Part shown: positions 1 through 7,987 of the stretch, in pieces
How positions within the stretch are numbered: the stretch's first letter is position 1
Layout of the letters: the number at the start of each line of letters is the position of its first letter
Assembly (NCBI GenBank): GCA_025056735.1
Contig: JANWVR010000071.1
Span: 1-45,914, forward strand
Direction: 5' to 3'
Origin: Saprospiraceae bacterium
GTDB lineage: Bacteria > Bacteroidota > Bacteroidia > Chitinophagales > Saprospiraceae
Length of the DNA stretch: 45,914 nt
Program-made: the position numbers and the translations under genes
Notes under the pieces: model-generated
Told to the model about the DNA's origin: nothing
The model's input: the letters and a program-made list of their open reading frames with translations, nothing else
Databases searched by the model: none

Positions 1-1
1 C

Positions 2-244
2 TTAGCTTTAGGCAATCCCGACCGAGCTGCCCAACAGGCCAGTGCTGTGCTGCGCCAAAACCCGCGCAACACCGAAGCCATCAAGGTCGCCGTAGAAGCC
101 GAAATCCAGCGAGGCGATACTGCTCAAGCCATTCAAATTATCGAACAATCCATCCGAAAGGGCGCAACCGTAAAAGGCATTCGGCCCGAATTGCACCAGC
201 AGCTCTTAGCAGATACCCTGGCTCGCCGCCAACGCCCGCAATAA
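2..244 (+). CDS. C-terminal end of a TPR-type repeat protein (5' partial)
   Basis: The reading frame is open from the first complete codon of the window and ends at TAA 242-244, so only about the last 80 residues of a longer protein are present. The alternation of small and aromatic-free helical positions (for example AAQQASAVLRQNPRNTEAI and QAIQIIEQSI) looks like one to two tetratricopeptide-type helix pairs near the end of the protein. Nothing shows its specific role; TPR proteins act as protein-binding scaffolds. It converges with the dehydrogenase gene at 265-1068, with only about 20 bases between the two stops. Confidence 0.55.
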   Translation, partial: LALGNPDRAAQQASAVLRQNPRNTEAIKVAVEAEIQRGDTAQAIQIIEQSIRKGATVKGIRPELHQQLLADTLARRQRPQ

Positions 245-264
245 AAGACGCCGCAAGACCCCTG

Positions 265-1068
265 CTATTTCTTCAACAGGCTCTGCATCTGGCGCGTGAT
301 GAAATGAACCGCGTATCGAGGTGCCAGCCGGTAAAGGCGATCCATGAACGAGGCGTCGGAACCCACCAACACGCGGAACGCATTCTTTTCAATCGCTCTG
401 ACGATAATAGCCGCTGCCTTATCGGCTGGCAAGGCCTTGAAGCGGCTGCTGTTCCCTGAGGCAGGTGGCGCCTCTATACCCGAATTCTCGACAATATTTG
501 TAGCCACCGCACCCGGCATCACAATCGTTACCCGAACGCGCGTGTGAAGCAGCTCGGCGTACAGCCCCTCTGTGAACAGCTTAACTGCGGCCTTTGAGGC
601 GCCGTACACGCTCTGGCCAGGCACAGGCAAAAAGCCGCCCATACTGGAAACATTGGCAATGTGCGCCTCCGGACGCTCCAATAAATGCGGCAGCAAAGCC
701 TTGGTCAGATAAACCACGCCGTAAAAATTGACATTCATCACCCGATGGATGGCCTCCAACGACAATTCGTTCACCGGCTGAAAGGGTTGGATGATGCCAG
801 CATTGTTGATGAGGCCATCCACCCCGCCAAATATGGACGGCGCTTCGGCTGCAAAAGACTGCACACGCTCCAGGTTGGAGACATCCAATGCCACGCCTCG
901 AAAGCGTGCATCATCGCCACCTGCCAGCGTCTTGGTTTGTGCCAGCGAAGCTTCTCTAAGATCAAGGCCAATCACACGAGCGCCTTTCTGGATAAGCAGC
1001 AACGACAACTGCTGACCAATACCGCTGCCAGCCCCTGTTACGATGAAGGTTTTATCCCTGATTTGCAT
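265..1068 (-). CDS. Short-chain dehydrogenase/reductase (SDR family)
   Basis: This 267-residue protein is a classical SDR oxidoreductase. Visible are the Rossmann cofactor motif TGAGSGIG (residues 11-18), the structural NNAG motif (88-91) and the catalytic Ser (141/142) with Tyr155 and Lys159 in YGASK. Asp36 at the end of the second strand favours NAD(H) over NADP(H), by family knowledge. The length is normal for cytoplasmic classical SDRs, and there is no signal peptide. The substrate cannot be read from the sequence. The gene stands alone, convergent with the TPR gene and divergent from the metalloprotease gene at 1244. A TATCTTTG element at 1106-1113 upstream is a likely promoter. Confidence 0.9.
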   Translation of the reverse strand: MQIRDKTFIVTGAGSGIGQQLSLLLIQKGARVIGLDLREASLAQTKTLAGGDDARFRGVALDVSNLERVQSFAAEAPSIFGGVDGLINNAGIIQPFQPVNELSLEAIHRVMNVNFYGVVYLTKALLPHLLERPEAHIANVSSMGGFLPVPGQSVYGASKAAVKLFTEGLYAELLHTRVRVTIVMPGAVATNIVENSGIEAPPASGNSSRFKALPADKAAAIIVRAIEKNAFRVLVGSDASFMDRLYRLAPRYAVHFITRQMQSLLKK

Positions 1069-1105
1069 AGCTAGTAAACGGTTTGAGTGTGTATTTACTC
1101 CCGTT

Positions 1106-1113
1106 CAAAGATA
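1106..1113 (-). promoter_or_regulatory. Bacteroidota-type -7 element for the SDR gene
   Basis: On the minus strand this reads TATCTTTG, a full match to TAnnTTTG, about 40 bases before the ATG at 1068. A TTTTTGG stretch lies about 25 bases further upstream, slightly further than the usual 17-23, so the -33 element is uncertain. Confidence 0.5.
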
Positions 1114-1174
1114 CCTGCGTTGGCGCCGCTTTTTTATCCAAAAATAAAAAATATCCAACATCCAAATGTTTAAT

Positions 1175-1182
1175 TACTTTTG
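1175..1182 (+). promoter_or_regulatory. Bacteroidota-type -7 element for the HEIGH metalloprotease gene
   Basis: TACTTTTG matches TAnnTTTG exactly. It places the transcript start near 1186, which rules out the upstream in-frame ATG at 1166 and supports ATG 1244 as start. No clear -33 TTG is visible at the usual distance. Confidence 0.5.
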
Positions 1183-1243
1183 CTCATGCGCTTCGGCAAA
1201 TTGCTCTGCTTTTTTCTTTAAAAAAACTCAAACTGTCTGTGTT

Positions 1244-2041
1244 ATGCTCAAACGTCTCCTTTTCATTGCTTTGGCCGCCGTTATTTCGGTTGGCATCTAC
1301 TCGTGCGTTCGCGACAACGGCGCCGAAGAATTGCTCCCCACAGTACCGGAAGACGTGAAGGCGAAAATCGCCCGCTTAGGTTTTAGCCCAAAAGACACCT
1401 ATGCCTATGAAGATGGCTATGTCGTCGAGGGCGATATTTTCTTGCGCAAGCAAGATTTGGAGGCCGACCCAAGTCTCAGCCCGAACTTGATCATCGCTCA
1501 AGAAGAGCAGTACCGCACGTTCAATCTGGTAACAGGTTTGCCGCGCACGATCAAAATCAGCACATCCGGCACGCTCACGACCAACATTAGCAACGCCATT
1601 GACATCGCCATCAGTCGCTACAATGCCGAGAACCTGCTGCTGACGTTCCAGCGCGTAAATAGCGGCGCCAACATCGTCATTCGCATAGTCAATAGCGGGC
1701 CTTTTATCGCGTCTGCAGGCTTCCCCAGCGGCGGCAACCCGTATCCGGAGATTCAGTTCAATCGCCAATACGGCAACTGGAATGTGAACACGCTGGCCAC
1801 CGTATTTGCCCATGAAATTGGGCACTGCATCGGCTTCCGCCACACGGACTACATGAACCGCTCCTACAGTTGCGGCACCGGTGGCAACGAGGGCCAGGAG
1901 AATACCGGCGTGGGTGCGGTACACATTCCGGGCACGCCTACTGGCCCCGACCCGAACTCATGGATGCTAGCTTGCATCAACAACGGCATCAACCGTCCAT
2001 TTAACACCAACGACCGGACAGCGCTCAACTACCTCTACTAA
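1244..2041 (+). CDS. HEIGH-type zinc metalloprotease lipoprotein (M57-like)
   Basis: This 265-residue protein begins with a hydrophobic export signal followed by Cys21 (context IYSC), so it is probably a lipoprotein. The zinc site HEIGHCIGFRH (residues 190-200) is the extended HExxHxxxxxH form of metzincin-like enzymes. Together with the length it fits the dual-action HEIGH metallopeptidase family (peptidase M57) common in Bacteroidota. The likely role is proteolysis at the cell surface or in the periplasm; the substrate is unknown. The start at 1244 is chosen because the signal peptide begins there and a promoter element lies at 1175-1182. The gene is single and converges with the subtilase gene; a strong hairpin separates them. 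Confidence 0.85.
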   Translation: MLKRLLFIALAAVISVGIYSCVRDNGAEELLPTVPEDVKAKIARLGFSPKDTYAYEDGYVVEGDIFLRKQDLEADPSLSPNLIIAQEEQYRTFNLVTGLPRTIKISTSGTLTTNISNAIDIAISRYNAENLLLTFQRVNSGANIVIRIVNSGPFIASAGFPSGGNPYPEIQFNRQYGNWNVNTLATVFAHEIGHCIGFRHTDYMNRSYSCGTGGNEGQENTGVGAVHIPGTPTGPDPNSWMLACINNGINRPFNTNDRTALNYLY

Positions 2042-2068
2042 TCCTTCCACCAGCCGGAGCGGCCTAAA

Positions 2069-2103
2069 GCGAGGCGGCAGGAGGGGAACTCCTGTCGCTT
2101 CGC
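2069..2103. terminator. Strong hairpin between convergent genes (likely bidirectional terminator)
   Basis: The arms 2069-2083 and 2089-2103 pair over 15 positions with two G-U wobbles around a five-base loop. The plus strand continues into a T-rich stretch (ATTTATTTTA). It lies between the stop of the M57-like gene at 2041 and the stop of the subtilase gene at 2113, where both transcripts must end. Confidence 0.75.
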
Positions 2104-2112
2104 GCATTTATT

Positions 2113-4722
2113 TTATGGCTTGACCTTCAGGAAGCCGCGAGCTAGGACTTGAGACTCACGGGTAAAAACCCAGGTATAAAGGCCAGGCGACAGATAGGGC
2201 AAGAGCCAGGTGGCGTGCGCGTCCTCGACGGGCTTCTCCACTAAGAGACGCCCCAGAGGGTCGTACAGCCGCCATTGGGCGGGCAAGTGTTCGCTGGCCA
2301 GCAACAGCGTGAGTGCTTGGGTAGCCCGGGCCGGGTTGGGATACACCAGGGCCGGTGCAGGGCCAGTGTAGTAAACGTGTACGGGCGCTGTTGTGGGAGT
2401 GGCGCCGTTAGCCATCCGTAGGCGGACGCGATACGTGTTGGTACCCTGGGAAATCTCGTAGTCTTCTGCTTCCATTCGCAGACTCAAAGGTGCCTCCCGA
2501 CGCAAGAGCTGCCAGCTGCCAGCGCGCCATTTTTCCCAGAAGACTTCTTCCACTCCGTACAGGGAGCTGAGGTGCAGCTGCAAAGCGACCCTTTGACGCT
2601 CTCGCTCGAGCAGGGCGAGAAAAGCATTCAGGTAGCAACCGGCGCCCTGCTCAGCAATGGCCGGCGCAGGGGAGGGCAGCGTTTCGGCGCCATTGAAGAG
2701 GGCCGAGACGGCAAAGTGGGTCTGCGGAAAGCGGTCTTTGTATAGAACGATGCTGGTATCGGGGATTAACAGCGGCAACGGTTCCATGTAATGCGACCCA
2801 AGCCCCCAAAGGCGGTAGCGAGCGTTGGGGTGTGCGGCATTCCAGCGCAATAAGGTAGAGTCGGAGCAATGGACATCCACTTTCAGGCGTAGGAGTGGAG
2901 CAATAAGGATAGTGTCGGAAAGCCAATGGTCGTTTCCGACTACCATGCGTACCTGAGCGACCGTGGTGGTTGTCGGCAAGACCCACACCCAACCGCCTCG
3001 GCGCAAGAGCAGGCTGTCTTTCAGCGTCGTCCATGGGCCGTCGGGCAACGCGCGCCATTGAAGGACGCCACGGGTATCCGCAGGGTACGAGTGTTGCCAC
3101 CGCGGACGCAGCGCTTCACCGCTGATGGCCTGTTCACCTGTGGAGGGGCTTTTCCATTCTAAGCGCCCGGCAGCCTCTGTGCAGACGGCTATGGCGAAGC
3201 GCTGTTTGCCGCTGCTTATAGCACGCGCCGAGACGCGCAACGTGTAGGCGCCAGGCGCCGGCGCATACACGTCAATGGCTTCGGTGTTGTTAAGGGTGTC
3301 TATGCCGCGCCGCGCCGGTTGGCTCAAGGAGTCGGCTTTAGCAAAGGTGCTGAGCACCCACGGATGCCAGACTTGCCCATCTGGAGCGATGAGCGTCAGG
3401 TCTAAGTCGTTGACGAGTGCCTTAGGCGCCAGCGGGATGGCCGGCGGGTCGTTCCAGCACAGCACGGCGCGCAGGCGGTGGGTGCCAGCGGGCACGTTGA
3501 AGATATGCTCGACCCGTTGGCCGTGCGCTAAGGCGCCTTGCCACAGTGGCTGTTGGCGGGCCACTTCAATGGCCCTTCGCAGGTTGAGGTTGCCATGTCC
3601 GCTTCGGTAGTCCGGCCCGGGTTTGTCTACCTCGTCGCAGGCGGCCAGTAATATGGCGCGCAGCAGATCGGAAGTGGGCTGCATCTGGCGCTGCTCCTGC
3701 AAGCATTGACGCACTACGGCGGCGGCGCCGGAAACCAGGGCAGCGGCCTCTGAGGTGCCGTTAGGGCCATAAGCCACCAGGTCGGGCTTCAGGCGTCCGT
3801 CGTGCGCGGGCCCTGCTGAACCGAGATAGTCCGGAAAACCGTCTCTGTCCATGACGCCGACTAAGAGGACGTTTTTGGCCATTTTGTAGGAACCGGTCAG
3901 GTTGGCCCATCCTTGGACGCCGGCATAGCCACCTACGGTAGGTGTTTCGTAGCCCAGGTTGCCTGCCGAAAACACGTGCAGGAGCTCGGGATGCTCCATG
4001 GTAGTCATGTCGTAAGCCAGAGCGCCCGGGCTGTAGTAATTCTCAATATTGGAGCCGTAGGAATGGTTTTGGATGGCCACCTGCCAGGTTTTGTAATCTT
4101 CATCGGCGTCGGGCAACAGACCGACAAACGAAGAAGACAGTACCTGGGCGCCGCGCGCCACGCCGCGCGCCTGAGGGGCTGAGGTGCCGGCGCCGGCGAT
4201 GAGGGTAGCCATGAAGGTGGCATGGTCGGTCGCTTTGGGCGCCGAGCGACCCGTCAGCAGTACGCGCCCGCGCAGGTCCACGTCAGCCGAGTCGAAGCGC
4301 CATTCCTTGACCGATACCACGACGCCGCGCCCATCGAGGTCGGGATACTGCCGATGAACAGCGTAAATGTGGTTTAATGAAAGGTCGTGGCCGGGCACAG
4401 CGCGCTCCTCCCAGGCTTCGGCATGGCCTCGGTCAACTACCAGCACTTCAGGTAAGACCGCTACGCGCCGCCAGAACGTCTCTGGCGGACAATAGAGTGC
4501 AATTACTCCAGCGGGCTCGTATCGGCTCAATACGCGCGCCTGCGGCGCTTCCAACGCTAATCGGCGCTCAAAGGCATGTACATCGCCTACCGTAAGTGTA
4601 AAATATTCGCGCTTTTCGCCCACTTGCAAGCCCGGAGCGCATTTGAGCGCTCGAGGGAGATGCGACTGGCCATACAAAAAAGCCGACCAGCACCATAGCC
4701 ATAGTATTGCCCGTGTTTTCAT
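2113..4722 (-). CDS. Secreted subtilisin-like (S8) serine protease with T9SS sorting domain
   Basis: This 869-residue protein starts with a signal peptide (about 1-19). The S8 catalytic domain spans about 125-390: His167 in the HATFMATLIAG block, the oxyanion-hole Asn255 in SAGN, and the nucleophile Ser324 in NGTSEAAALVSG. Where S8 enzymes normally have the catalytic Asp (as in V-x-D-T-G), this protein has Glu140 in VSVKEW, a conservative but unusual change. A jelly-roll-like beta region follows. The last ~80 residues (YPNPARA ... GRLL ... LSPGLYTW ... KVKP) form a type A T9SS sorting domain, so the enzyme should be exported across the outer membrane and anchored or released. A well-spaced promoter lies at 4754-4782. 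Confidence 0.9.
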   Translation of the reverse strand: MKTRAILWLWCWSAFLYGQSHLPRALKCAPGLQVGEKREYFTLTVGDVHAFERRLALEAPQARVLSRYEPAGVIALYCPPETFWRRVAVLPEVLVVDRGHAEAWEERAVPGHDLSLNHIYAVHRQYPDLDGRGVVVSVKEWRFDSADVDLRGRVLLTGRSAPKATDHATFMATLIAGAGTSAPQARGVARGAQVLSSSFVGLLPDADEDYKTWQVAIQNHSYGSNIENYYSPGALAYDMTTMEHPELLHVFSAGNLGYETPTVGGYAGVQGWANLTGSYKMAKNVLLVGVMDRDGFPDYLGSAGPAHDGRLKPDLVAYGPNGTSEAAALVSGAAAVVRQCLQEQRQMQPTSDLLRAILLAACDEVDKPGPDYRSGHGNLNLRRAIEVARQQPLWQGALAHGQRVEHIFNVPAGTHRLRAVLCWNDPPAIPLAPKALVNDLDLTLIAPDGQVWHPWVLSTFAKADSLSQPARRGIDTLNNTEAIDVYAPAPGAYTLRVSARAISSGKQRFAIAVCTEAAGRLEWKSPSTGEQAISGEALRPRWQHSYPADTRGVLQWRALPDGPWTTLKDSLLLRRGGWVWVLPTTTTVAQVRMVVGNDHWLSDTILIAPLLRLKVDVHCSDSTLLRWNAAHPNARYRLWGLGSHYMEPLPLLIPDTSIVLYKDRFPQTHFAVSALFNGAETLPSPAPAIAEQGAGCYLNAFLALLERERQRVALQLHLSSLYGVEEVFWEKWRAGSWQLLRREAPLSLRMEAEDYEISQGTNTYRVRLRMANGATPTTAPVHVYYTGPAPALVYPNPARATQALTLLLASEHLPAQWRLYDPLGRLLVEKPVEDAHATWLLPYLSPGLYTWVFTRESQVLARGFLKVKP

Positions 4723-4753
4723 CGCTTTTTTCTTATTTCTATAAAAAGACTAA

Positions 4754-4782
4754 CAAATCTACGCTACGCCAGCCGAAGCAAA
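4754..4782 (-). promoter_or_regulatory. Promoter of the S8 protease gene (-33 TTTG, -7 TAGATTTG)
   Basis: On the minus strand TTTG (4779-4782) is followed after 17 bases by TAGATTTG (4754-4761), matching the Bacteroidota housekeeping sigma consensus in both boxes and spacing. Transcription should start near 4750, about 28 bases before the ATG at 4722. Confidence 0.7.
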
Positions 4783-4881
4783 AAGTCTTGCGAACAGCTG
4801 ACTTACGGCAAATTTTCAAACAAAACGCCCCCTCGTTTGTCTATTGCCCACATTTTGGCGCATGGGCGACGCGAACTGCTG

Positions 4882-4889
4882 TACTTTCG
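4882..4889 (+). promoter_or_regulatory. Probable -7 element for the M16 peptidase gene
   Basis: TACTTTCG differs from TAnnTTTG at one position. TTTG at 4854-4857 could be the -33 box (24-base spacing). Its position 27 bases before ATG 4916 supports that start over the in-frame codon at 4844, which lies upstream of the promoter. Confidence 0.45.
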
Positions 4890-4915
4890 CCTTTCACTCA
4901 AAACAGAACGTACCT

Positions 4916-7783
4916 ATGACCTCACATTCCATAATACATCCGGGCTTTACTACCGTTCCCCACGATCCCATCGGGGTGTTGCAATATACGCTGAGCAACG
5001 GCCTGCGGCTGTTTATGTCCGTTCATCGCGATGAACCGCGTGTTTACACGGAGATTGCTGTGCGGGCGGGCTCGAAGCACGACCCTGACGATACCACCGG
5101 GCTGGCGCACTACTTCGAGCACATGATGTTCAAAGGCACCGATCGGCTGGGCAGCCTGGATTGGGAAAAGGAGAAGCCGCTGCTCGACCGCATCGAGCAA
5201 CTTTTTGAGCAACATCGGGTTGAGCAGGACCCGGAGAGGAAGCGGGCGCTGTACGCCGAAATTGATCGCCTTTCGTTCGAGGCCGCGCAGTACGTAGCTG
5301 CCAACGAATACGATAAACTCGTGAGCGCTATAGGTGCGCGCGGCACCAACGCCTACACGTGGGTAGAGCAAACGGTTTATGTCAACGACATCCCCTCCAA
5401 TGAGCTGGAGCGTTGGTTTGCCTTAGAAAGCGAGCGCTTTCGCCGACCAGTACTGCGGCTGTTTCATACGGAATTAGAAACGGTCTTCGAGGAATACAAC
5501 ATCAGCCAGGACCGCGACTTCCGCAAGACGCTCAAGGCCATGCAAGAGGCGCTGACTCCGACGCACCCGTATGGCACACACACGACACTGGGCCGCGGCG
5601 AGGACCTGAAGAACCCCTCGCAGACGAATATTTACCGCTTTTTCGACCAGTATTATGTGCCCAACAATATGGCCATTGTGCTGTGTGGTGACTTCGACCC
5701 ACACCAGGCTGTGGTGCTGGCCGAGCGCTATTTTGGGCATTTTACTCCTAAAACGTTGCCTCCTTTTAACCCGCCTCCTCAGCCTGAATTGACGCGCCGC
5801 ATTCAGCGGGATGTGTACGGCCAGGAGCCGGCATGGTTAGAAATGGGCTGGCGTTTTGCAGGTGCGCGTTCCAAGGAGGCGCTCCTGCTGCCTGTAATAG
5901 CCGGCATCCTGCACAATTACCAGGCAGGGCTGTTCGATTTGAACCTCATCCAGGCGCAGCGCTTGCTGGAAGCCTCTGCATTCCCGCGCATCTATGAAGA
6001 GTATGGCAGCCTTATCCTGTATGGCAAGCCGCGCGAAGGCCAGACGCTGGCCGACGTGGAAGCGCTTCTATGGGAGCAAATCGAACACCTGCGTCAAGGC
6101 AACTTTGAAGACTGGCTCCCGCAGGCCGTGGTCAAAGACCTTAAGCTGTCGGAAATTCGGCAATTCGAGAAAAACACCGGTCGCGCCAGCGCTATTACAG
6201 CAGCATTCATCGCCGGGCTGCCCTGGGCTGACGTGGTCAATCGCTGGAAACGTTTAGAGCGCCTTTCCAAAGATGACATCGTCGCCTTTGCCCAAAAACA
6301 TCTGCGCCCAGATAATTACGCCGTTACTTATAAACACCACGGCGATGATCCAACCGTGATGAAAGTGGAAAAACCGCCCATCACGCCTATAGTGCTGAAC
6401 CGCACTGACCTGTCGGCTTTCGCACAAGAATTCTTGCAGAAAACAACGCCCGAGATCGAGCCGGAATTTGTGGATTTCTCGAAGGCGCTCCAAACAGTGC
6501 GATTGGCGCCAGGGCTGACCTTGCGCACCGTGCAGGAGCCCGATAGCCAGCTGTTTCGCCTCTATTTTGTCTTTGAAATGGGCAAAAGCGCCGATCGCCG
6601 ACTGTCGCTGGCCGCCAGCTATTTGCCCTATTTGGGCACGTCACGCTATTCGCCGGCCCAGATGCAGCAGGCATTTTACCGCATTGGGGTACATTTTTCG
6701 GCCAACTGTTATGCTGACTACCTGTACCTGTCGCTCACGGGCCTGAACGAGGCCCTCGACGAAGCGGTGGCGTTGGTCGAGCACTTGCTCACCGACCTGC
6801 AACCCAACGACGAGGCGCTGACAAAGCTCAAAGCAGACGTTTTGCTGCGGCGCGAAAATGCTAAAAAGGACAAGCGCACCATCCTGAACAAGGCGCTGTA
6901 CAACTACGCTCGCTATGGCTCTCTATCCCCCTACACCGACCGGCTGAGCGCAGAAGAATTGCACGCTCTTCGTGCGGAGGAGCTTACCGGCTTACTTCGG
7001 CAGTTGCCGGCATTTCAGCACGAACGTTTCTATTGTGGCCCGCTTAGCCTGCGCCAGGTGGCCCGACGCTTGCGCAAAGTTCTCGCTCCAACGGCCCCCT
7101 TGCGTCCACCATTGCCGGCCCGAACCTACCGCGAGCGCTCTGTGCGGCGCGACCAGGTTTTCTTCGTCCACTTCCCTATGGTGCAGGCTGAATTGTTGCT
7201 CTTAGCCAAGGGCGAACCTGCATTCGACCTGGACGCCTTCGCCTTGTCAGAGTGGTACAACCAGTACTTTGGCTACGGCCTGTCGTCCATCGTTTTTCAG
7301 GAAATCCGCGAAGCCAAAGCGCTGGCCTACGCCGCCTATGCTTACTATGCCAACCCTGAACAACGACGCCAGCCGCACTATTTTCAGGCGTACGTAGGCA
7401 CTCAGCCCGACAAACTACGCGAGGCCATTGAGGCTTTCCAACACTTACTGGCCCAGATGCCTGTATCGCTGTCCCAGATGGAACACGCCCGCCAGAGTGT
7501 CCTGCGCCAAATTGCCGCAAGCCGTATTAAACATGCTGACATTTACTGGAACTGGCGGACAACACGCCGTCGCGGTTTCCAGCACGATCTGCGGCAAGAT
7601 ATCTATCGCACCCTGCAGGGCGCCAAACCCGACGACCTTATCCGCTTCCATGAGCAGCACGTGGCTCATCGGCCTGTGCGCTGGCTTCTGCTCGGCGATG
7701 AAAATCGAATAGACCTCTCCCTCTTGCGGCAAACCATCGGTCCGGTGCGGAAACTGACGCTGGAGGAGATTTTTGGGTATTGA
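4916..7783 (+). CDS. Two-domain M16 family (insulinase/pitrilysin-type) zinc peptidase
   Basis: This protein of about 955 residues has the inverted zinc motif HYFEH (residues 65-69) in the context GLAHYFEHMMFKGTD. A charged insertion of about 45 residues (LDWEKEKPLLDRIEQLFEQ and following) precedes the GTNAYTWVEQTVY segment, and the region ERWFALESERF carries the likely third ligand. A second M16 half lacks the zinc motif but keeps the FGYGLSSIVFQEIREAKALAYAAYAY block, as expected for the non-catalytic domain of full-length M16 enzymes. There is no signal peptide, so a cytoplasmic oligopeptidase role is more likely than export. ATG 4916 is chosen over 4844 because of the promoter at 4882-4889. 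The gene is monocistronic and converges with nrdA. Confidence 0.9.
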   Translation: MTSHSIIHPGFTTVPHDPIGVLQYTLSNGLRLFMSVHRDEPRVYTEIAVRAGSKHDPDDTTGLAHYFEHMMFKGTDRLGSLDWEKEKPLLDRIEQLFEQHRVEQDPERKRALYAEIDRLSFEAAQYVAANEYDKLVSAIGARGTNAYTWVEQTVYVNDIPSNELERWFALESERFRRPVLRLFHTELETVFEEYNISQDRDFRKTLKAMQEALTPTHPYGTHTTLGRGEDLKNPSQTNIYRFFDQYYVPNNMAIVLCGDFDPHQAVVLAERYFGHFTPKTLPPFNPPPQPELTRRIQRDVYGQEPAWLEMGWRFAGARSKEALLLPVIAGILHNYQAGLFDLNLIQAQRLLEASAFPRIYEEYGSLILYGKPREGQTLADVEALLWEQIEHLRQGNFEDWLPQAVVKDLKLSEIRQFEKNTGRASAITAAFIAGLPWADVVNRWKRLERLSKDDIVAFAQKHLRPDNYAVTYKHHGDDPTVMKVEKPPITPIVLNRTDLSAFAQEFLQKTTPEIEPEFVDFSKALQTVRLAPGLTLRTVQEPDSQLFRLYFVFEMGKSADRRLSLAASYLPYLGTSRYSPAQMQQAFYRIGVHFSANCYADYLYLSLTGLNEALDEAVALVEHLLTDLQPNDEALTKLKADVLLRRENAKKDKRTILNKALYNYARYGSLSPYTDRLSAEELHALRAEELTGLLRQLPAFQHERFYCGPLSLRQVARRLRKVLAPTAPLRPPLPARTYRERSVRRDQVFFVHFPMVQAELLLLAKGEPAFDLDAFALSEWYNQYFGYGLSSIVFQEIREAKALAYAAYAYYANPEQRRQPHYFQAYVGTQPDKLREAIEAFQHLLAQMPVSLSQMEHARQSVLRQIAASRIKHADIYWNWRTTRRRGFQHDLRQDIYRTLQGAKPDDLIRFHEQHVAHRPVRWLLLGDENRIDLSLLRQTIGPVRKLTLEEIFGY

Positions 7784-7987
7784 GCCAACGTCCATGCGGG
7801 ACGAAAAGGCCCTATCTCTTGACTTTTTTCAGACTGGCGGCACCCGAAGCGCTCAACGGCGCATAATGGGTGGGAAAACAGGAAGGGCGCAGCAGGACAA
7901 TTTTATGCCGCTTTGCGGAGGGACGTACCGGTTCGTCGCCTCGGGGCCGCGCGTCTGATAGTTCGTCGTTCGCAGGCGCTGCCCGCC

